Source: Rhodamnia argentea (taxonomy: Eukaryota > Streptophyta > Magnoliopsida > Myrtales > Myrtaceae). Taken from it: a stretch of 64,000 bases of DNA. The notes beneath the pieces are model-generated. The model saw only the letters and a list, made by a program, of their open reading frames with translations, made no database searches and had not been told where the DNA came from. Made by a program: the position numbers and the translations under genes. The stretch covers positions 3,354,001 to 3,418,000 of the forward strand of contig NC_063152.1 in assembly GCF_020921035.1 (NCBI RefSeq). Reading direction: 5' to 3'. Positions 21,912-34,800 of the stretch are shown one piece after another. Every line of letters starts with the position of its first letter. Within the stretch, counting starts at the first letter, position 1.

Positions 21912-24900
21912 GTACAGAGTCCATCCAAACAATTGTCAAGATGGAATACAGCGATATAGAACAAGTTCCGTATGAAACAGAGACGGTGCATGAAACTTCG
22001 CATGATGCAACACAGAAGTTCAGCGCTATTCTAAGCTCTCAGGTCGATCATCAAGATAGAGGAATTTCTGGAGATGAGAGATTTTTGGACTCGGCTTTGT
22101 TGTCTCCAAGAAAGCCATTTGAGGAGATGAATATGTATTCTAAGGAGAGTAAAGGAGTTGAAGAAGTCGCTCTGTTAGAACAACTTAATCCTGAAGAGAC
22201 AGAATTGGATGTCGAGAAGGTGCTAGAGAAGCGAAATACTCACGATTTATACTGTCCCAATTGTCATTCTTGTATAACAAGAAGGGTAATCCCTCGGAGA
22301 AAGAAAAGGAAGGTGCGCACTGTGTGTTACAGAGCGAAGTATGACAAAGTTGAAAAAACAACTGCCTCTGAACTACATGTTCAACCTGTAACTGTGGTGG
22401 AGGGGGATCGCCGTGTTGATGCAATTACTAGCATCGATGAGGTTCCAACTCCTGCAGTCATAGATAGTCCAAGGCCTGAACTCAATGGTTACCATAATGA
22501 AAGAGAGTGAGAAGCTCTTAGATGTCTGTCATGTTTCAGTATTTTCATTCCCACAGGTATTTTTCTATTTCTCATCGCTATGGAAGCTCATCATATGTGC
22601 CGAATACCTATTTCTGTTAAGCACCTTCTAATTCTCTGTGTTGCTTACAACTTGGTTTGTCACAGATACGACTCTTTCTGTTGGTTAAGAACACATTAGG
22701 AATCTTTGAGTACATGCTTACTTAATACTTACCAAGAAAATCTTTTGTAAAAGATTGTACTTATCTGTTTGGAATCTATATCAACAGGTGCGATCCCACA
22801 CAAGCCCAGTAAATGGCAAAGTTACCAAGAACTAAGACTTCAAGACTAAACAACTAACTGAGAGCATCATGTTGTCTGTCCATGTTGTGTTTAGTTTTCA
22901 ATCATCTAGTGGGAACTGAACTACTACTTTTTTCTTAGCAGGAGACGGATTTAAATTGTTCCAACTTTTGGAGAGAGAAAAGAGGTTGAAAAAGTGCAAG
23001 ATCCTTCAGAGGTACCCCGTGGCAAAAAGTAGTACATTCTTCTCTTTTTTTGCACCGAGGAAGGGGAAAACAGTTATTCAGCAAGGTAATATGTTGCCCT
23101 GCAGTCCATGATTGACCAATTCCATCATGAGCATTTGCCAGAAAAAGTTATGTCTTATAGTCTATAAGGAAAAAACAACTTTCTTACAACTTCACAGCTT
23201 TACATTCTGTAAAACAGCTTTGAAAATGTGCATGCCTATACGAGCTTTATTAAGGACCAACAGTCGCTGTCATTCTCATATTTGTATCCTTTTGACACTG
23301 CAAATTCCTTGCATGTAAGGCATAGAATTTATCATCCTTATTTAGTAAAAGCTCTTTGACGATAACGTGATATAGATTCTTTTGATATGCTTTTCAATAT
23401 AAATAGGGACTGCATTGGTTGTCTTGGAAAGAGTCCTTTCAATCTACAAAAGAGAGAGATGGCGGTGTGCTCTTACGCTCGCTAGAAAAGTATGGCTGTG
23501 GTGTCTATCATTCGCTCAGTTTTTAAGGCATCATGAGATTGTAATTGTTCACATCAATTTTAGCAGAAGACATTGAGAATTCCCACTAGATGTTCTTAAC
23601 ATATTAATATGTTCGGTACACCATGCTATCTTATTTCTTCATTTTTCTGTAAGCATGTTAAATCAACAGCAACAGTCTAATGATGGAATGCGTTGCAAAC
23701 ATTATTCGGCCAATGTAAATTAATTTTATAGACTTCTTTCTTGATTTCGTTGCAGATAATGCTGTGACAGAGGCATTGCGGATGGATATAGAGCATGAAG
23801 ATTCAACTGCAGTAATTGAGAAGTTGGCTAATCAGGATGCTTTTGTCTCATCAACTGAGGACACTTCTGTAACCATTGAAGCATCATTTAATATAGGGCT
23901 GCTTAATAACAAAGTCACTCAACCCAAGGAAGTTGAAAAGGAGACTGTGAGCCCGTTGAAAAATGTCACAAATGACTTGAAAAAGGAATCAAGCAACAAT
24001 ACATAACGAGATTCAACGGCAGCAATTGAGAAGTTATTGAAGCATCATCTGATATGGGGCTGCTGAATTACAAAGTCACTCAACCAAAGGAAGTTGAAAA
24101 GGAGACTCTCAGCCCTTTGAAAGATGTCACAAATGATTTGAAAAAGGAATCAAGCATCAATAAAGAACAAGATCCTGGTAAGTGGAAGTTCCTCTAGGTC
24201 ATTTTTCTAAGAAAATCAGTATTTTGATTGAACATGCATTGAGAACAATACCTACGAACCTAACCACTTGCCTTTTCAGACATAATGCAGTAAGTATATA
24301 TCCAACAAGAAAGAGAATTCGTCCGTTTTTTTTTATTTTGCCGTCATTAGATGTATGGATTTGGTGCATGATGAACCAGATAGAGACTACCTTGGTTGTC
24401 CTGGAAATCTTTTCCTCTTATCCTTGGGAGAAAGAAAGCGAACAACCATGAGAACAGTTCAATGGGACTTACAGCCAAGAGCATTAAGGTCTAAATTATG
24501 CTTCAATATAGCAATACGTGCAGTGCATGATTTTCTTGATAAATTGCTGCAAAGTAATGCTGTGTAGTATTACAGAATCTAGTTTAGTTTAGTCTAAGAA
24601 GTGAATCTCATTATGTCTTTTGCACGATGTGTTATTGAAATACTGGAGCTTTTGGTGCCATCAATTGCAGGTGAAACTCTGGCAGCTAGTGGACAATCTC
24701 TTGAAAATGCATAGACAAAACCTCAGACCGTTCAAGTGATGCCACCTTCAACACCCATTGCGTCAGTGGTAGGGCAAACTTTAATAGAGATTGACCAGAA
24801 ATCCGTCAAGGAAACTGCAAAAGAATTACCTGCTGTTAGTGCTCTCTCTGCAATTACAGAGGTTATACCATCCCCAGCTCACCATCTCTAGCTGAATCGC

Positions 24901-26836
24901 AGAAAGTTGCGGACTCTGCAACCAAATTGAGGCAACGTATAAAAAATATCCAACAAGTGGTTAATGTTGGAAAGGAATTGAGAGATGCTGTCAAAAAGAC
25001 CTCTGGTATGTGAAATCCATGCCTTCTTGGTCTCTGTAGCATGTAATTGGAGAATGCACACACAACCTAGTCCACACAATGCATGCACCCTTGGCACGTC
25101 TTCCTTCTCTCAGACTTATTATTGCTGGCCTAATCACTGTTCTATTCCATACATCATGCGTGCATGTTTGTCGGTATGCATCTCTTGTTGATAAGCTATG
25201 CACATGTTGGGTAATCATTCATTTTCCAAGAGTGCTGCTTAAGTATTGGGATACTTTCGCGGGTTCTACTGAATACCATTTGTAATTCGTTCAATTTCTC
25301 TGTAGCTGGAATCAGCATGAAGTTCTTGTTTAGGAGCTTCTATTCCTGAAAGGATAACTCCTGTAAACTTTTATGGTTCCTTCACTAACAGAGAAGGTTA
25401 CATGCAACAGTAGTACATGTCATTGACAGAATATTCTTGCTTACTGCTCTTTAACCATACCAGAGGTGATTGCGTAAACTATTTTCCCAAAAGATTTTCA
25501 TTTAAGGTGCAAGACAGTGAAGACACCACTCACCGACTTTTCTGGGTGTCTGCTCGCTCTCTCCTCTGAATATAGACTTCTTAGAGCGATGTTTCTGCAC
25601 CTATTTATTGCTCATGTATCTAATTATGACTCTGTATGACCACAAATGCAGAAGATGACATAATAGTTGTCATTGAACGAGGGATGGCAGAAGCAGCAGC
25701 CGCCGAAACAACACCAACGATTGATGTTGAACTCAGACACTAGCCGAAGAGCCACAGGTTGCTCAAGTCCATCGACCTCGTGAATGGGATATTGTAAAGA
25801 GCATGGTCTATGGTGGCTTGATAGAATCAATAACAAGTCTAGGTGTTGTGTCATCTGCAGTGGGAGCTGGTGCTGCCACACGTATGTACCCAAATTTTGT
25901 CCTTTAAGTAATGTGCTCTAAACTGCTTATCCTTCATATGGATTCCAACTTTACACAAATCAGAAATAACATTTAGGTAGACCTTCAAAATTTGGCTTAT
26001 TGAGTTCTATAAAAATTTCTAACATATGTAGTATGAAAAGCTGCATGCATATGATGCTTGATTTCACTGACGAAAATTACTGATTTGATTGCTTATTGCC
26101 CTACAAATTTTCTCTGTCCTTGTGTAAGTTTTTTGTTTGGTTCACATTACTTCCACCTATGTTTTTCATCCTTTGGTGCCTAACTGTACTGTTAGATGTC
26201 AATGACGTTGCCTTACTGAGTTTGTGTTACTTATCTTTTAAATAATTTCTGCTATGAATGCGTTTACTGCATTTCGGTTCCCAGGGTGTCTTTTTGTTCT
26301 CTAAAAGTTTTCATATACGAATGCAGTGAACACCTTAGGTTTGGGATTGGCTAATTTGTTTGGAGGTATTCTCGTCATTGCCGATACTTGTTAGCTCCGG
26401 CTAACTTTTGTCCTGCTCTTGTTGTAATAAACGTAAGTTTTTGCAGCTTAGAGAGTTGAAGAATGAGCAGCCCGGTCAAGGTACCAAGCAGGTAGACCGG
26501 TACCAAGAGGTACTAGGAAAGAGACGGCACTTTCCCCTGTAGGCAACAGTAGCCATTGTATCCTTCACAATCTTTGGCTGCGTGGCTCCGATCACTTATG
26601 CATTCTCATTTAGGGAGAGTGACAATAGGGATTACAAGTTCGCTGCCGTTGCGGGCGCTACTCTGTCTTGCATTTTCCTACTTGCCATAGGGAAAGCCCA
26701 TGTCAGGAAGCCACCTAAAACTTACTTCAAGACAGTGCTATACTATGTCATTACGGGGTTCATGGCATCAGGACTCTCTTTCTTAGTCGGTGAACTGATT
26801 GACAAGCTTCTCACCAACTCAGCCGGTTCGATTTGA
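21912..26836 (+). pseudogene. Membrane protein of ER body-like (MEB/VIT-like) pseudogene
   Basis: Seven exon-like blocks can be placed: 21912-22505, 22942-23085, 23756-24177, 24671-25005, 25652-25881, from 26327, and 26447-26836. The first holds LEKRNTHDLYCPNCHSCITR with its CxxC-type motif, the family signature. The last two blocks carry the membrane region (SMVYGGLIESITSLG, GLGLANLFGG, TVAIVSFTIFGCVAPITY, ITGFMASGLSFLVGEL). The family is related to vacuolar iron transporters and sits in ER membranes. Lesions: TAA at 24004 after an internal duplication; TAG at 24712; a frameshift just before 24889; a frameshift near 25730-25737; TAG at 26540 inside the conserved membrane domain; and a TAG with poor donor after 26390. 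Five or more independent breaks make a working product very unlikely. Confidence 0.75.
23771..24177 (+). repeat. Internal tandem duplication in MEB-like exon
   Basis: The segment around 23800-24000 (from 'gattcaactgcagtaattgag' to 'ggaatcaagcaaca') is repeated at 24010-24160 with an internal deletion ('gattcaacggcagcaattgag' onward). The two read almost alike over 'aaagtcactcaacc' to 'aaaaaggaatcaagca'. The junction creates the TAA at 24004. Confidence 0.8.
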
Positions 26837-27229
26837 CCACATCTCTGTCTGGGACCTGGCCTCTGGAGACTGAAACAATGCAGTCTGGATGGGCAACCTA
26901 CTGAAGCCGTGGGATCTCGGAAGCATGTCTGGCCCACTTGGAGGACAGGGTAATTGCAGCCGGAGCCCATGAGCAGGCGGCCAACAGAAAGGCCGGCCCC
27001 CGCCAACAACGATCGAGTGGCAGCGGCTGATGCAGGCAGAGGTATGCCCCGCAATCAATGACGCGAAGCATGATAATGCGGTGAGGATCACCGTTGGGAC
27101 CTCAACCGGCGTGTGCGAAATATTCATCTCTTTTCCATATATTATTGGACCGCTCATTAGTCCCACATCTACCATGGTTATAAAAATAAAAAAAGAGATC
27201 ACAATGTCCCAAGAACCATATACAAGTGA
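26837..27229. other. 3' flank of MEB-like pseudogene
   Basis: Probably the former 3'UTR and downstream DNA. ORFs on both strands are short and unrecognised. Confidence 0.35.
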
Positions 27230-27548
27230 ATTTTTTTCCTCTGCAGTATAGCTGGATCTTTTGTTGCTTTCCTATCTATGCCTTGACAAATTATTAATGA
27301 TGGACAATATAGATACACAATGATGTTATATGATCCAAGTAAGAGTTGCTTGGCATTTCCACTAAATAAGTGCTTGCTTGGTAAGTGAAGAGGAGATTTC
27401 TAAAGCACTTGTGTTATATGTGATCATTAATGCTTTGCAATTTTAGACTGATTTTCATTCCATTGACAACTCTCTAGAGAAAAGGGAAAGATTTTTATAA
27501 GCAAGAATTTTCATTTCTATGAAAACGTTAAAAACTAATATTTTTTTT

Positions 27549-28592
27549 AGGCTCGCGTTATTTCCACTCCTTTATTGGCTTTTGACATCCCCTTTTATAT
27601 TGAATTGACTACATTATCCTTAATGAGCCCCCATTCTTGATTTTAAATTTTTTTCTTACCTTTTTTTCTTCCTTTCCTTTAGTTTCAATTTTGCAAGAGA
27701 TGCAACTAATCATGTACCTCTCAAATGACATTTATTGAGGTTAAATTTGGAGTCCACTCTTGACTTAAGACTAATGCTTGCCTTCTTTTTTGATTTTTAG
27801 CTTTTCTTTCTCCATTTGGAGCAACATTGGTGTACCTCTTTTTTTTTTTTAAAAAAGTTTATTTGGTGGATAGCTCACTAATTATTGTGTTTCTAACCGA
27901 AAAAAAAAATAATTATTTCTTAATGAGTTGTATATTTTTTTACTAGGAAACTATTAACCAAAAAATAAGTTAGGGACAACTAAGAAGATAATCTTTGAGT
28001 AAATTGTGTATAATTCATTCATCAATCATAATATTCAATCTTTGAGTAAATTCTCGTAAATTTGTACCAAAAGTCGAAGTTGAAAAATTCACAACCATGA
28101 GGATAATCTAGCGAAAAAAAAAAAATAATTTGTAGATAAAATTGACATTTCTCTACTATGTTATAGGACTTGCTCACATTATAATAATGGAGAATGAGTT
28201 CAAAAAAAAGATAAACAATAAGGAAACATTAAAATGTAATGGGTATGGAAGAAATGACCGGATGAAAGTTGTTTGGAAGGGATGCGGATACTTTTTTTTT
28301 AAGTAAAATTCAGAAAAAAGAACAAGAAAAAAGGTAATAAATTGTTATGGCTAACGAGAAAATTGTAGCGAAATTAAAATCGAGAAGATAATGAGATATG
28401 ATAAATTGATATTGACGAGTGTAATGGAATATTTGTATTATGAAATTAAGAGAGATGATAGAAATAAAGGCAGTTTTATGCATTAACCATATAAAAAAAG
28501 AAACAATAAATTGAAGACGGAGGATATTTTGATAAGTTAACAAGAAAAAATGAGTGTCCTGGCCAAAACATGAATAAAAATAGCATGACCCT
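27549..28592. mobile_element. About 1-kb insertion in the left arm of the palindrome
   Basis: The right arm has no counterpart for this stretch. Its inverted sequence runs straight from 'acgttaaacac' to 'atatgtattttgc'. The insertion ends are weakly similar inverted: GGCTCGCGTTATTTCCACTCC and, from the right, GGGTCATGCTATTTTTATTC. Both borders abut a T-rich TTTTTTA, a possible target duplication. The interior is AT-rich and non-coding. Class is unknown. Confidence 0.5.
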
Positions 28593-29698
28593 TTTTTATA
28601 TGTATTTTGCTTTTTCTGTTAATAAGGCTCCGTAGATAAGTAGCAAATCTAAGTTCTTTCTTTGCATGATCAATCGCTTAGAACCATCACCAAAAAAACT
28701 TACTCGGAATCGACAACTTTCAAAATAGAGGTTTCAACTTGTAAATAGGTGCTTTCGTGTCTTATGTGTATCAACATCTTAGTCAAAATACTGCAGTGGA
28801 GTAAGATAATTGGTGAATGTTGCATTGGGACTTTTAAGTATTCATTGCGTTGAGGCCGCTTGAACTCTAGGTTCCAAAAGGAATTTGTTTTGTGACTGAC
28901 AAGGAGAAAAAGATTGATTCTTGCTGCGACCCTCCATCAAATTTGGGTGACTAGAAAGGGATATATTGCTGGAGATAGGGGCAAGCATGGGCTAGGCCAG
29001 GCAGGGTTTTGCCAAAATTGTGGCGGCCTAGCTTGAATACTCAGGTCCGAGACTTTTGGTAGAGGCCTTGGCCTAGCTTGGTTGCCCGACCAAATCCTAA
29101 GATATTGAATTCAATAGATCACTATTTCAAATGTTTTTAGCTCATGAGTTTATATATGCAAAAATATTGCAATGTCGGGTGATTAATTATAGCTTTCTAG
29201 GACCTCTATTATATATATAAGCTAAGCTTTCTCAAAAGTGTAAAATTTAGCATTTCTGGTTTCCTTGGATATATGCATTTTTTGGTCCTTTCTTACTAAG
29301 ATTAACCGCTTGACCTGATTAAAGCTTTTTCGATAGTTTGAAGTAAAAATGGGAATTCAACCACACCAAGGCTTGAGGTAAGGAAGTGAGGTGTCATTGT
29401 TAAGACGTTTATTTTTAGTAATGAAAACTCTTTGAGAGAGAAATGGAAGGAAGAAAAGAACAGAAGGATAATTACTATTTTTAAACCTAATCCACACATT
29501 TTCATCTTGGTACATAACTTTTGGTAAAACAATGATCGAATAAAATACTACATAGATTGTCGGGTCAACAAAATCAACCAAAAGATAAGCACAATAACAA
29601 CCTTCATCATCAATCCCTATTGTGATTAAAAGGGCAAGGGAGAGCTCTCGAGAAACGTTGCGACACGATTGCATCATCTTCAACCCTATTAATCCTTA

Positions 29699-29945
29699 CA
29701 TCTCAATCTCCCACACTGCAGACCTCCATTTGGTATAGTTACCAAAAAGCTTCCCTATCTCCTCCGGTGTTAATCCCCGTGTCTCTGACATTATCTCATA
29801 GAACAATACCCACATTATGCTTCACAAACGTTACGAACAAGAAGACGATCCTACCAAAGGTGATCTCCTTGCACAGCTATAAGAATATTGATGATGATAC
29901 AAGACTCACCCCTTGGTTGATGGCAACACCGATTGCGCCTCCTTA
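29699..29945 (-). pseudogene. MFS sugar/polyol transporter 3' exon fragment, left arm copy
   Basis: Read on the minus strand it gives AIGVAINQGVSLVSSSIF, then a segment like the last transmembrane helices, then YEIMSETRGLTPEEIGKLFG and NYTKWRSAVWEIEM before TAA. The ETRG-x-T-x-EEI motif is the standard C-terminal signature of plant sugar/polyol transporters. One frameshift separates the helix part from the ETRG part. It is a captured fragment and is not a gene. Confidence 0.7.
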
Positions 29946-30039
29946 TTAATTTTGGTTCATTTCAATATGAACAAGGATTCAATGTATTCAATTGACTATA
30001 ATATAACAAGTACAAAACAAAGGAATAGATTGCACCAAA

Positions 30040-30283
30040 GGAGTACAATCAGCATTGCCATCAACCAGGGGGTGAGTCTAGTATCATCATCAATAATCTT
30101 ATAGCCGTGCAAGGAGATTAGCTTTGGTGGGATCGTCTTCTTGTTTGCAATGTTTGTGAAGCATAATATGGGTATTGTTCTACGAGATAATGCCGGAGAC
30201 ACGGGGATTAACACTAGAGGAGATAGGTAAGCTTTTTGGTAACTATACCAAATGGAGATCTGCAGCATGGGAGATTGAGATGT
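30040..30283 (+). pseudogene. MFS sugar/polyol transporter 3' exon fragment, right arm copy
   Basis: The mirror copy on the plus strand reads IAINQGVSLVSSSIIL, TAG, then CKEISFGGIVFLFAMFVKHN, a frameshift, then YEIMPETRGLTLEEIGKLFG and a tail ending EIEM with TAA at about 30281. It has kept the canonical PETRG better than the left copy (SETRG). Both copies read outward from the loop. Confidence 0.75.
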
Positions 30284-31627
30284 AAAGGATTAACAAGATT
30301 GACGATAACACAATCGTGTTGCGGCCTTCCTTGAGAGGTTTCTCATGCCCTTTCAATCGCAATGGGGGTTGATGATGAAGATTGTTGTTGTGTCTATCTT
30401 TTGGTTGATTTTGTTGACCCGACAATCTATAGTGTTTTATTCAGTCATTGTTTTGCCAATAGTTTTGTACCAAGATGAAAATGTGTGGAATAGGTTTAAA
30501 AATAGTAATTATCCTTCTGTTCTTTTCTCCATTCCATTTACCTCTCAAAGAGTTTACATTACTAAAAATAACCATCAACAATGAAACCTCACTTCTCTAC
30601 CTCAAGACTTGGTGTGGTTGAATTCCCAAATTTACTTCGAACTATCAAAAAAGTTTTAATTAGGTCAAGCAGTTGATCTTAGTAAGAAAGGACCAAAAAA
30701 TGCATTTATCCTAAGAAACCAAAAATGCTAAACTTTACACTTTTGAGAAAGCTTAGCCTATATATATGAAAGAGGTCCTGGAAGGCTAAAATTAATCAGT
30801 TGACATTGCAATATTTTTGCAGAAAACATTTATCATGAAAAATTTTCTTTTGAGCAAATAAACTGTAGAGCTAAAAACATTTGAAAATAGTAATCCGTCG
30901 AATTCAATATCTTAGGATTCGGTCATGCGACCGAGGCAGGCTAGGGCCTTCATCGAAAGTTTCAGACCTAAGTGTTTAGTCTGGGCCATACTTTTGGCAA
31001 AAGCCCACCTCGCCCAGCCTATGCTTGCCCCTATCTCCAGAAATATATCCCTTTCTAGTCACCTAAATTTGATAGAGGGGTAGCATTAAGTATCAATCTT
31101 TTTTCCTTGTCAGTCACAAAACAAATTTCTTTCGAGACCCTGAGTTCAAGAAGCCTCAACGCAATGGATACTTAAAAGTCCCAATGCTGCATTCACCAAT
31201 TATCTCACTCCACCGTAGTATTCTGACCGAGATGTTTTTATACATAAAGCACGAAAGCACCTATTTACAAGTGGAAACCTTTGTTTTGAAAGTTGTCTGT
31301 TACGAGTAAGTTTTTTTGGCGATGGTTCCAAGTAGTTGATCATGCAAAGAAAGAAGTTAGATTTGCTACTTCTCTACATAGCCTTATTAACCGAAAAAGC
31401 AAAATACATATAAGAAAAATATAAGTGTTTAACGTCTTCATAGAAATGAAAATTCTTGCTTATGAAAATCTTTCTCTTTTATCAAGGGAGTCATCAATGG
31501 AATGAAAATGCAAAGCGTTAATTATCACATATAACGTGAGTGCTTTAGAAATCTCCTCTTCATTAATCTAGCAAGTACTTGTTTAGTGGAAATGCCAAGC
31601 AACTCTTACTTGGATCATACAACATCA

Positions 31628-31897
31628 TTATGTATCTTTACTGTCCATCGTTAGTAATTTGTCAAGGCATATCAACATAGATAGATAAGCAACAAAAGAT
31701 CCAGCTATTCTACATGAGAAAAACTTCATGACCAAACAACAAGTTTCGAATCTCTTGTTATACTCCTCTCTCTCAATCGCCAAAACATATAAAGTAGAAG
31801 GAGAGGTCTCAATGAAGAGAAGGCCAACAAAAATAGTGAGCTTGATGGTTCCATGGAGATATTCTAGTAGATCTTGGACAAGCACATGCTTGCCCAA
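31628..31897 (-). CDS. Unrecognised 89-aa ORF spanning the right edge of the palindrome
   Basis: Partly hydrophobic ORF (TIKLTIFVGLLFIE and CRIAGSFVAYLSMLIC). Its 3' half lies inside the right arm. The left arm holds a degraded match (AGSFVAFLSM) on the opposite strand. It is probably part of whatever gene was captured by the palindrome. Function is unknown. Confidence 0.3.
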   Translation of the reverse strand: MGKHVLVQDLLEYLHGTIKLTIFVGLLFIETSPSTLYVLAIEREEYNKRFETCCLVMKFFSCRIAGSFVAYLSMLICLDKLLTMDSKDT

Positions 31898-34800
31898 TTT
31901 ATGTGATTAAAATGGTTCAAACCATCATTTGATTTTGATACTCTCATAGTGCTCTAACCTTTTCTTCTAAGGCCTCTATCAAATATTGTTGGCCCTAAAC
32001 CATTTCAAATAGCCTAGATCCCAGTTTCGACGTTCTAGTCCCCTTATCACAATTACAAAACTTCATAGTATCCATAAAAGAGAAGGAAAGGCCACCATAT
32101 CAAGGCTAGGCTACCATATCAAGGCTGTAACTAGGCAAATGAATAAAAAAAGATGGACACTACAGGCAAACAAGAACCAGCATTCCATAAAAAAAGATGG
32201 ACACTACAGGTAAACAAGTCCTTTTGAAGTTCATAGCTTTTAAAGCAAACAATATGGGACTTATAGTAACAGTACGGGCAGTGAGCTTTAATGATCATAT
32301 TGATGAAAACTGGTTGGATTATTCCTTATCTAAATCTTGCAAGCCAAACATGGTCTTCAAGTAGTTATTATACGAACCAAACTGTGGTATAGGCATTCCA
32401 GCGCTATTTATTCTCTATTCTTGTGGAATAGCTACTCTGGCCACTCTTATTATATACATACTCTCAGCTTTTGTGTTTCTACATATACATTTGACATTTC
32501 TAACTATTATCACCCTAGAAGCACCATCCAATATTTATGTTTCAGCACCTCAATATAGGAAAAAAAAAGTCTCAATCTAGTGATTGCCAATTTGATTGAG
32601 AATTCAAGGCTAGATCATGATGAATGACAAAGCCAAAGAGAGTCAGTTCATTTAGACATCATCCTTGAAGCTTTCTAGGAATGGCATAAAGGGTTTTTTT
32701 AAGCATCGCACAAAGAGGTCTGGATCACACAATTAAAAGCAAAGACGTGCTACATTCCAAGAATCGGTTAAATAAGAATAAATCGATAAATGAAGCACAT
32801 AATTCAAAGAAGATCGCTGAAACCGAATATTCACAAACAGATGTACCAAGTCACGACCATAATGAGTTGATAGAGTAAAGGCGGCAGACAAACCAGAAGG
32901 AGATATTGACGCTTGCACCATCCATTCGGGTTATTCCCCCCTTTGGCAACAGCCATTGAACAACACCAGGATACATATGAAGCCGCAGCAGATACATGGG
33001 ACAAAAACACAAGGAAAATTGGAGTTACTCTAGGCTAGACATTCTGAAATCACAAGAAACAAGACTGAAATGGATGAATCGAAATTGTCAATCATGATTT
33101 TAAACATGTTATGAACATTATACGTGACCGGATTTCGAGAAGGAATTCCTCAAGTGAGTATGACGCCGCCGATGCAAACAGAGGCGAATAGGATGATCCA
33201 ACTCTATCGTGAGATTCCAGATTGTAGCTTGTGACGCTAACCTCGTTAGAAAGATGAGAAAGCAAGAACTGAAAACTGTTAGAGGAGAGAGAGACAAGAG
33301 AGATTGGTGGGTCAAAACTTAGCCAAAATTTAGGATCAAAATCCGGAAAATAGGAAGATAGCTCTATTCTTTAGCATTGCCGGTTGAATCTCCTTTAAAA
33401 ATTTGAACTTTTGAAACTCTCAAGCTCAAAATTGAAAAAAAAAAAAAATCATAACCATGACAATTGTAAAGGACATCCATATAGGTTTCCATTTGTTCAA
33501 ATTTCATTAAAATCGGAGTTAATTTCCTTAGCTCATTTAAAAAAGAAAAAACAATCAAATCTCAATTTAGTTACAGATTTTCGATATGACACTAGGATAA
33601 TTTTCCTAAAAGAACGCACTGAAGATGATTGAATTTTGAAAAGTCATAAACTAATAAGTTTTAAAGGATATTTGATTTTCGAAACTGGAAGGTTTCATGT
33701 TAATTTGACATGTGAATTTGATTTCCCAAAATCGGTCTGGAATTCGAAAATAGTCTAACTGTTTGGGTAAAACGCGTAAACTATCATAGTTGGAAAAATA
33801 TGAAAATTTGATAAATTTTGAAGTTGTAGAGCACATCTTAAAATTTTATACTGGAAATTTTAATGACATTTTGAGTTGATTTACTATGTTTTCCGAACTC
33901 TAGAAAAATTAGGTCTGTTTATGAGAAAAGTGGATATTAGGAGCTAAATTGCAAATTATGTTTTTTTAGGGGAAGAATTGCAAAAAGATAAAAAGTAGAG
34001 TTCCTAAAATCTTTGAGCGTGTGTGAAGCAACCCGTTTAAATGTCATTTGGTCAGTCTAAGTTCTAAAGTTAAATTAGATAGATTAGGGGTAAAACAGAG
34101 AAGTCAACTTAAAGTTGACTAATTGACTTTGACTTTTCTTGATTGATATGTTTGCCAATTGAAATATGCTGAACATGATTAGTTGTTTAATTACTCATTT
34201 GGTTGCTTATTATCGGCAGGTAATAAGGTTCAGTCATGGACTTAGCCTTTAATTGAAATAATTAGTTTAATATTACCTAGACGTAGGTTCAATTAATAAT
34301 TTAGTCATCGTTCTCAATATATAACAAAGAAGAGGACACACAGTTTAGGCTACGAATTAACTCAAATAATTCTATATGCCATCTGAGGAGTGCCATAATT
34401 CAGGAGAGTCATGAAACGTATTGATGAGTTCTAATTATTATGAAGTGGGATTGGAACCTAGGACAGCAAGGCGCCGACATTATTTCTTACTTCCCCGAAG
34501 GGTTTTGAGCGCCCCGCATTGCCCATTTAAGATAGTATCAATCTTTAAAATCAAGCTTATGAGGTTTATGTCTCGAGGCTTATAACAAAACTTTGTACGT
34601 TCTTTGTCGGACATGTATCGGGTCAAGCTCACGAGGGATCACGTTTCGGGACTTGTAATACAGTCATGTACATTGTTTGCCCGGCATCGCCTTGGATTAC
34701 TTTCTTTACTTACTAGCTTTTCAATCTTATTCTTGATATGCGGTTTTACCTCTTTACATAGTTTTCATTGTTTGTGTTCCTTTTTAGCTTAGTTTAATCG

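Larger units (their letters stand above)
27230..31720. repeat. Giant inverted repeat (palindrome), about 4.5 kb, centre near 29990
   Basis: The left arm is 27230-29945 and the right arm about 30030-31720. Matching landmarks, left to inverted right: 'gctggatcttttgttgc' (27251) to 31685-31707; 'ggcatttccactaaa' (27352) to 31575-31600; 'ttgggacttttaagtattc' (28825) to about 31165; 'ctaagatattgaattcaat' (29097) to 30900; 'gtggttgaattccc' region (29350) to 30610; 'gcttccctatctcctcc' (29747) to 30217; 'caccccttggttgatggc' (29908) to 30060. The arms are about 1.66 kb each once the 1-kb insertion in the left arm is removed. They are clearly diverged, roughly one mismatch in eight by eye. The loop is under 100 bp. 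Confidence 0.85.
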
